Source: an uncultured Pelagibacteraceae bacterium
Lineage (GTDB): Bacteria; Pseudomonadota; Alphaproteobacteria; Pelagibacterales; Pelagibacteraceae
Direction of reading: 5' to 3'
Assembly: GCA_902622825.1 (NCBI GenBank)
Contig: CACNRH010000003.1
Coordinates: 1-64,000 of the forward strand
Length of the DNA stretch: 64,000 nt
Made by a program: the position numbers and the translations under genes. Below, one piece after another: positions 57,963 through 64,000 of the stretch; positions within the stretch are counted from its first letter, which is position 1, and each line of letters begins with the position of its first letter. The notes below the pieces were generated by a model, which ran no database searches, was not told where the DNA came from, and saw nothing but the letters and a program-made list of their open reading frames with translations.

Positions 57963-59581
57963 TTTATCGATTTATTTTTAGCTGCTTTTATAAAGGATGA
58001 GAATAAAGGGTGTGGTTCGAGAGGTCTAGATTTAAATTCGGGATGAAATTGAACTCCTATAAACCATGGATGATCTTTCAATTCTATAGTTTCAGGCAAC
58101 CTATTATCTGGTGATAAACCTGAAAAAATCATTCCTTTATTTTCAAAATCTTTCTTAAAATTAATATTAACTTCATATCTGTGACGGTGTCTTTCTTTAA
58201 TTCTTAAAGACTTATAGATATTACTTATCTTTGTGTCTTTTTTAAGTCTTGCTTCGTAACTTCCGAGTCTCATAGTGCCGCCAAGATTTTGATCTGTTCC
58301 TTTAACTAATTTACCATCTTTTAGCCACTCATTCATTAAACCTACTACAGATGCTTTAGAGGAGCCAAATTCACTGGATGTTGCATTCTTTATTTTTAAT
58401 TCATTTCTTGCGAATTCAATAATCGCCATTTGCATTCCGAAACAAATACCTAAAAATGGTATTTTATGTTTCCTTGCAAAATTAATTGCGGAAATTTTAC
58501 CCTCAGTCCCTCTTTTACCAAACCCACCAGGTATAAGAATACCAGACACGTCACTCAATTTATTATTTATTTCACTTGGTTTGAGATAATCTGACTCGAG
58601 TCTAACTAAGTTTACTTTTAAATTATTAGCTATACCGCCATGGGTCAAAGCCTCATCTAATGATTTGTAAGCATCTTTTAATTCAACATACTTTCCTATA
58701 ACTGCTATATTTACTTTATCTTTTGTTTTTAAGACTAAATTAGTAATTTTTTTCCAGGGCTCTAAATCGACTTTCTTTTTTGATTTAATGTTGAAATATT
58801 TTAACACTCTTTCATCTAATTTTTCTTTATTAAAACTTATTGGCGCTTCATAAATAGTCTTTACGTCAACTGTTTCTATAACATCCTCTATCGCAACATT
58901 GCAAAATAATGAAATCTTTTTTCTTTGATCTAATGGTATAGATCGCTCCGATCTACAAATAATAATATCAGGTTGAATACCTATGCTTCTTAATTCCTTG
59001 ACTGAATGTTGAGTTGGTTTAGTTTTAATTTCATCTGAAGCTTTCATATAAGGGACTAAAGTAAGATGCATAAAAAGGGTTTTTTTTCTTCCTATATCAT
59101 TAGAAAATTGTCTTATTGCCTCCAAAAAAGGTAGGCTTTCTATGTCTCCGACAGTGCCACCTATTTCACAAATAACAAAATCTTCTTTTGTAATATCACT
59201 TTTTATGAACTCTTTTATTCGATTGGTAATATGTGGAATTACCTGTACTGTTTTTCCTAAATATTTTCCTTGGCGCTCTCTTTTAATAACATCGCTGTAA
59301 ATCTTTCCTGTGGTGATATTGTCAGATTTTTTCGCTGAGATACCTGAAAATCTTTCATAATGTCCTAAATCTAAATCTGTCTCGGCACCATCATCTGTAA
59401 CATAGACCTCTCCATGTTGAAAAGGACTCATCGTACCAGGATCAACATTTAAATATGGATCTAGTTTTCTTATTCTAACTCTATAACCTCTTGATTGTAG
59501 TAGGTAAGCTAATGAAGCGGAAGATAATCCCTTTCCTAGAGAAGAAACCACGCCGCCAGTAACAAATATATATCGCGCCAT
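57959..59581 (-). CDS. pyrG: CTP synthase
   Basis: [31 protein letters not shown]. Confidence 0.98.
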   Translation of the reverse strand: MARYIFVTGGVVSSLGKGLSSASLAYLLQSRGYRVRIRKLDPYLNVDPGTMSPFQHGEVYVTDDGAETDLDLGHYERFSGISAKKSDNITTGKIYSDVIKRERQGKYLGKTVQVIPHITNRIKEFIKSDITKEDFVICEIGGTVGDIESLPFLEAIRQFSNDIGRKKTLFMHLTLVPYMKASDEIKTKPTQHSVKELRSIGIQPDIIICRSERSIPLDQRKKISLFCNVAIEDVIETVDVKTIYEAPISFNKEKLDERVLKYFNIKSKKKVDLEPWKKITNLVLKTKDKVNIAVIGKYVELKDAYKSLDEALTHGGIANNLKVNLVRLESDYLKPSEINNKLSDVSGILIPGGFGKRGTEGKISAINFARKHKIPFLGICFGMQMAIIEFARNELKIKNATSSEFGSSKASVVGLMNEWLKDGKLVKGTDQNLGGTMRLGSYEARLKKDTKISNIYKSLRIKERHRHRYEVNINFKKDFENKGMIFSGLSPDNRLPETIELKDHPWFIGVQFHPEFKSRPLEPHPLFSSFIKAAKNKSIK

Positions 59582-59625
59582 GGAAGAATGTTATACTTTA
59601 AAATTAAGACAAAAAAAAGATTAAT

Positions 59626-59925
59626 TTAGTTAGAATTAGGTATCTGAGGTAAATTAGTATCTTGCTCTTCTTGTTTTTCTAAAACAGACTGTGTTTCACG
59701 AATTTCAATTCTTGAAAGTGCAACTAAAATTAAACTATTAATAATAAATAACGTTGCAATTATTGCAGTAAATTTAGTAAGAAAGGTTCCAACTGATCTA
59801 GAGGATGTGAAATTATCTTGTGAAACACCAAGACCTAATGCTCCACCTTCAGATCTCTGTAATAATACTGAGACTACCAAAATAAAAGCTAAGATAATGT
59901 TAATTGTTATAATTATTGTTTCCAT
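59626..59925 (-). CDS. secG: Preprotein translocase subunit SecG
   Basis: LLQRSEGGALGLG; two TM; upstream of pyrG. Confidence 0.9.
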   Translation of the reverse strand: METIIITINIILAFILVVSVLLQRSEGGALGLGVSQDNFTSSRSVGTFLTKFTAIIATLFIINSLILVALSRIEIRETQSVLEKQEEQDTNLPQIPNSN

Positions 59926-59927
59926 AA

Positions 59928-60677
59928 CTAATTTCTATAATAATTTTTTATTATATCAATAAATTTTTTGTAAGATTTTGACGCCCCGCCGATCAGAAAC
60001 CCGTCTATTTCTTTTATTCTCCTTAATTCTTTGATATTACCTCCGTCAACAGAGCCTCCATATAGAACATGAGGTGTTTTCTTTGATTTAAAAATTTTTT
60101 TTAGAGTTTTTTTTATAAAAATTGTAGTATTTTTTAACTCAACTTCTTTTGGTATGAACCCTGTACCAATCGACCAGATTGGCTCATAAGCAACTATAAT
60201 ATTGTCACTTTTCATTTTAAATTTTAATACTTTTGATAGTTGTTTTTTTAAAATTAAATTAGTTTTTTTTAATTTCTTCTGTTTTTTATTTTCACCGATA
60301 CAGAATATTACTTTCATTTTATTATTTAGAGCGTTATTCACTTTTAAAGATAATTTTTTTTCATCATCTCCTTCAGATCTATTGTCCGAATGACCTAATA
60401 TCAAATACTGAACACCCAACTCCTTTATCATATAAGCGCTTATGGATCCTGTATTTGAGGAGAAATTATCTCTAAAATGACAATTCTGAGCACAGATACT
60501 TAAAAATTTACTATTAAAATTTTTAGAAAAATTCTGAAGTAAGGTGTAAGGAGGGGCAATAACTACCTTGTAATTAGACTTTTTTTTATCTTTTTTAACA
60601 TAATCTATTATTTTCTTTATAATATTTGCAGATTTTGAAACTCCAAACATTTTCCAATTTCCAATAAAATATTTCAT
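59928..60677 (-). CDS. tpiA: Triosephosphate isomerase
   Basis: GNWKMFG; YLILGHSDNRSE; VAYEPIWSIGTG; YGGSVDGGN. Confidence 0.95.
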   Translation of the reverse strand: MKYFIGNWKMFGVSKSANIIKKIIDYVKKDKKKSNYKVVIAPPYTLLQNFSKNFNSKFLSICAQNCHFRDNFSSNTGSISAYMIKELGVQYLILGHSDNRSEGDDEKKLSLKVNNALNNKMKVIFCIGENKKQKKLKKTNLILKKQLSKVLKFKMKSDNIIVAYEPIWSIGTGFIPKEVELKNTTIFIKKTLKKIFKSKKTPHVLYGGSVDGGNIKELRRIKEIDGFLIGGASKSYKKFIDIIKNYYRN

Positions 60678-60742
60678 GTTAATTGCTATAATCCAGATTT
60701 TGTTTTATAGGTGTTATGCTTTAATGTTAATAAATTATAAAA

Positions 60743-62176
60743 ATGCTTAGTTCAATAGGAAAATTATCAAAATCTATATTAATCAAAGTATTGGTAGCAA
60801 TAATAATTTTGCCATTTATTTTCTGGGGAATGGGAGATGTCTTTAGAGGAGGTAATCAAAATGTTGTGGCGACTATAGACTCTAAGAAAATAAGTTCTAA
60901 AGAATTTGTAGAGCATGTTAATCGTATATCTTTAAATAAAGAACAAATTAAGAATATTAAAGATACTGATTTAATAGAAAAAATATTATCAGATTATATT
61001 GGAAGAAAACTAATTGAATTAGAAGTAAAAGATTTTAATATCACTATAAGTGATAAAACATTAAGAGAAATAATAGTAAATGATGAAACTTTTTTTAAAG
61101 ATGGTAAATTTTCAAGATTGAAATATGAGGAGTTTTTAATTAAAAATAATTTATCTGCACCTCTTTTCGAAGACAACATTCTACAGCAAGAGAAAAAAAG
61201 ACAATTATTAAGTTACCTATCTGATGGTGCAAAAATTCCAGAGTATTTAACTAAATATGAATTTAATAAAGAAAACCAGACCAAAAAAATAAAATATATT
61301 GATTTAAAAAATTATTATGCAAAAAAAAAGATAAAAGAAGATGAATTTAAAAAAACTTACGAATTAAACAAAAATGCTTTTAATGAAGAGTTCAAATCTT
61401 TTCAGTATATAGAATTATCTCCAGAAGCCCTTATTGGAAAAAAAGAGGCAGATGAACAATATTTTAAATTAATTGATAAAATCGAAAACAATATTTTAGA
61501 TGGATCAACTCTCAAAATAATTTCAGAAGAAAATAATTTGAAAATTAATAAAATTGAGGAGATTAGTTTGTCAACCATAGATAAGAAGAAGAGCTCTGAT
61601 CTGCTCAAAAATTTTTTTGTGATAAGTGAAGAGGGAAAATCAAGATTATTTAAGGTTGAGAATAAATATTATGTTGCCGAGCTTTCAAAAAAAAGAATTG
61701 AAATCAAAAATATAGACAATCCAGAGGTGAGGGAGGCAATAACTGAGCAATTAAAATTTATGACAAAATTTAAAGAAAATAATGAAATAGCAAAAAAAAT
61801 TAATCAAAATCAAAATGTAAATTTCATCGAGTCATTTGCCCAAAAAAATAATCTAGAAGTAAAAGAGCTTTTGATATTAGGGCTCAATGATAATAAAAAA
61901 TTTAAAACTAATGTTATAAGAAGAATATTTGAGACAAAAGATGGCGAAACACATTTGATATCTGACAATACATTTAGTGATAATTTTATAATATTGACTG
62001 AAAAAACAAACTTAAAGAAGTTTGATAAAAATTCACCAAAATATATTGAATATTCAACAAAAGCTAAATTAAACTTTGCACAAAATATATATGGCGCTTA
62101 CGATAGAAGCCTTAATTCCAAGTATCAAATTAAAGTAAATGAAGGTGTTCTAAACAGAATTAAAAATTCTTTTTAA
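60743..62176 (+). CDS. PpiD/SurA-like periplasmic folding factor
   Basis: N-terminal TM ending FIFWGMGDVFRGG, SurA-N-like domain; upstream of trpE. Confidence 0.8.
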   Translation: MLSSIGKLSKSILIKVLVAIIILPFIFWGMGDVFRGGNQNVVATIDSKKISSKEFVEHVNRISLNKEQIKNIKDTDLIEKILSDYIGRKLIELEVKDFNITISDKTLREIIVNDETFFKDGKFSRLKYEEFLIKNNLSAPLFEDNILQQEKKRQLLSYLSDGAKIPEYLTKYEFNKENQTKKIKYIDLKNYYAKKKIKEDEFKKTYELNKNAFNEEFKSFQYIELSPEALIGKKEADEQYFKLIDKIENNILDGSTLKIISEENNLKINKIEEISLSTIDKKKSSDLLKNFFVISEEGKSRLFKVENKYYVAELSKKRIEIKNIDNPEVREAITEQLKFMTKFKENNEIAKKINQNQNVNFIESFAQKNNLEVKELLILGLNDNKKFKTNVIRRIFETKDGETHLISDNTFSDNFIILTEKTNLKKFDKNSPKYIEYSTKAKLNFAQNIYGAYDRSLNSKYQIKVNEGVLNRIKNSF

Positions 62177-63636
62177 TGATTACGAATTTAAATTTTAAAG
62201 ATTTTAAGAAAAGCTGTTTGCGTAGGTCACATCAAACGCTCTTTAAATCTTTAAATTGTAATAATTACAAAAAAATTGAAAATATTTTTCAATTCCTACT
62301 GTCAGAAAAAGATAGTTTTATATTTGAGTCAGTTGAGAAAGGTAAAATAAAAGGAAGATTCACAATTATCGGTCTTAATCCAGATAAAAAATGGGATATT
62401 TACAACAAAAAAATTGTGGAAATCGGAATTTCTAATAAAAAAAAAATTATTCGCAAAGACCCGCTTAAATTTATAAATGAACTAATTTCAAAGTTTAATT
62501 TTAAGATGCCTGCTGCTTTACCGAGTATGAGCTCTATGTTGGTAGGTTACTTTTCATACGATACAATTAGATATATGGAAAATATACCTGATAATTCCAC
62601 TGATGATCTGCTAATTCCAGATGTAAGATTAATGAGACCAAAAAACTTGATCATTTATGATAATTTAAAGAAGAAAATTCATTTTATTGAAAATGTATTT
62701 AGTGATAGGAAAATTAATAATTTTATTGAAGAATTTGACAATATTAATAAACGTTTAAATTATTTTCTTAATTGTGGTGAAATTAGTTTACCCAAGCAAT
62801 TAACCACTAAAAAAAACAATCATAAAATCAAATCAAACACATCAAAAGAAAAATTTAAAAAAATGGTAGTTGCCGCTAAAAAACATATTAAAAAAGGTGA
62901 TATTTTCCAAGTTGTTTTAAGTCAAAGATTTGAGAGAAAAATTATAAAAAAACCTTTAGAAATTTATAATCATTTAAGAGTATCGAACCCGTCTCCATTT
63001 ATGTTTTATTTTAATTTCGAAGATTTTAAAGTTCTCGGTAGTAGTCCAGAAATTTTAGTTAGACTAAGAAATAATACTGTAACTATAAGGCCAATAGCTG
63101 GAACTAGACCGAGGGGTATAGATGTTCAATCCGATAAGAAGTTTGAAAAGGACCTTTTAAAAGATAAAAAAGAATTATCAGAACATTTAATGTTATTAGA
63201 TTTAGGAAGAAACGATGTTGGAAAAGTCTCCAAAATAGATAGTGTAAAAGTTAATGAAAAGTTTAAAATTGAAAAATACTCTCATGTAATGCATATCGTT
63301 TCTAATGTAGAAGGTAAATTTAATCCTAAATTTTCACTATTTGAGACTTTAATGTCAGGTTTTCCTGCTGGCACTGTAAGTGGAGCCCCAAAGATCAGGG
63401 CAATGGAGTTAATTGATAAAATGGAGAAAAATAAAAGAAAACTTTATGCAGGCGGCATAGGTTACTTTAGTCCAAATAGCGAATTTGACACATGTATAGC
63501 TTTACGGACTGCTTTAATTAAAAAAGACAAAATTTATGTTCAAGCTGGTGCGGGTGTTGTGGCTGACAGTAAACCTGATAAAGAATATATGGAAACAGTA
63601 AATAAAGCTAAAGCTTTGATGAGTGCAGTTGATTAA
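62176..63636 (+). CDS. trpE: Anthranilate synthase component I
   Basis: IAGTRPRGIDVQSD; LLDLGRNDVGKVSK; PAGTVSGAPKIRAMELID. Confidence 0.95.
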   Translation: MITNLNFKDFKKSCLRRSHQTLFKSLNCNNYKKIENIFQFLLSEKDSFIFESVEKGKIKGRFTIIGLNPDKKWDIYNKKIVEIGISNKKKIIRKDPLKFINELISKFNFKMPAALPSMSSMLVGYFSYDTIRYMENIPDNSTDDLLIPDVRLMRPKNLIIYDNLKKKIHFIENVFSDRKINNFIEEFDNINKRLNYFLNCGEISLPKQLTTKKNNHKIKSNTSKEKFKKMVVAAKKHIKKGDIFQVVLSQRFERKIIKKPLEIYNHLRVSNPSPFMFYFNFEDFKVLGSSPEILVRLRNNTVTIRPIAGTRPRGIDVQSDKKFEKDLLKDKKELSEHLMLLDLGRNDVGKVSKIDSVKVNEKFKIEKYSHVMHIVSNVEGKFNPKFSLFETLMSGFPAGTVSGAPKIRAMELIDKMEKNKRKLYAGGIGYFSPNSEFDTCIALRTALIKKDKIYVQAGAGVVADSKPDKEYMETVNKAKALMSAVD

Positions 63637-64000
63637 ATGAAAATTTTGCTTATAGATAATTATGATAGTTTTACCTATAACTTGTATCATTATATTTCTA
63701 AATTCAAAAAAAACGTATATGTTATAAGGAATGACAAAATTGACGGTAAATCTGTCATAAAAAATAATTTTGACAAAATTGTCATTTCACCTGGACCTGG
63801 TAATCCAAGACAAGCAGGGAACTGTTTAAAAATTGTGAAAGAAGTTTACAAAAAAATTCCAATTTTAGGTGTTTGCCTAGGCCATCAGATCATAGGACAA
63901 GTTTTTGGTGGAAAAATCATTAACGCAAAAAAACTGATGCATGGTAAAACAAGTAAAATAAAACATAATAAAAAAGGTTTGTTTAAAAATATCCAAAAAA
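63637..64000 (+). CDS. trpG: Anthranilate synthase component II (glutamine amidotransferase), truncated by the window end
   Basis: MKILLIDNYDSFTYNLYHYI; ISPGPGNP; LGVCLGHQIIGQ. ATG directly follows the trpE TAA. Confidence 0.92.
   Translation, partial: MKILLIDNYDSFTYNLYHYISKFKKNVYVIRNDKIDGKSVIKNNFDKIVISPGPGNPRQAGNCLKIVKEVYKKIPILGVCLGHQIIGQVFGGKIINAKKLMHGKTSKIKHNKKGLFKNIQK

Overview
This 64 kb AT-rich window looks like a streamlined alphaproteobacterial chromosome of the SAR11/Pelagibacter type. That assignment is inferred from gene order, base composition, the tandem SAM-II/SAM-V riboswitches before metY and a permuted two-piece tmRNA; no database search was run. From left to right it holds: an ATP-grasp C-terminus, metY with its riboswitch leader, a D-hydroxyacid/D-amino-acid dehydrogenase pair, a shape operon (mreB-mreC-mreD-mrdA-rodA-bactofilin), branched-chain amino acid genes (leuA, ilvC, ilvN, ilvB), miaA/degP/DUF2065/hflC/hflK, mrp, thyX, ssrA, a small accessory patch, fumC, uvrD, pepP, ligA, bamD, lpxC, a near-complete dcw cluster, rnpB, ampD, mlaA/mlaC, a CAU tRNA, lipA, ftsB, eno, kdsA, pyrG, secG, tpiA, ppiD-like, trpE and a partial trpG. 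I see no CRISPR array, prophage or transposase. The observations most worth checking are: (1) the protein in the ftsA slot aligns to FtsA but has lost the actin-fold nucleotide motifs; (2) ftsZ sits between mraZ and rsmH instead of after ftsA; (3) a perfect 16-bp hairpin lies at the start of rsmH, just after ftsZ; (4) three TGGGN repeats with 10-bp period overlap the putative mraZ promoter; (5) LipA ends before its conserved C-terminal RSSY region, 6 bp from a tRNA; (6) a 26-bp copy of the tmRNA 3' end flanks a hydrolase gene; (7) between SAM-V and metY there are two overlapping mini-ORFs and two mutually exclusive hairpins.
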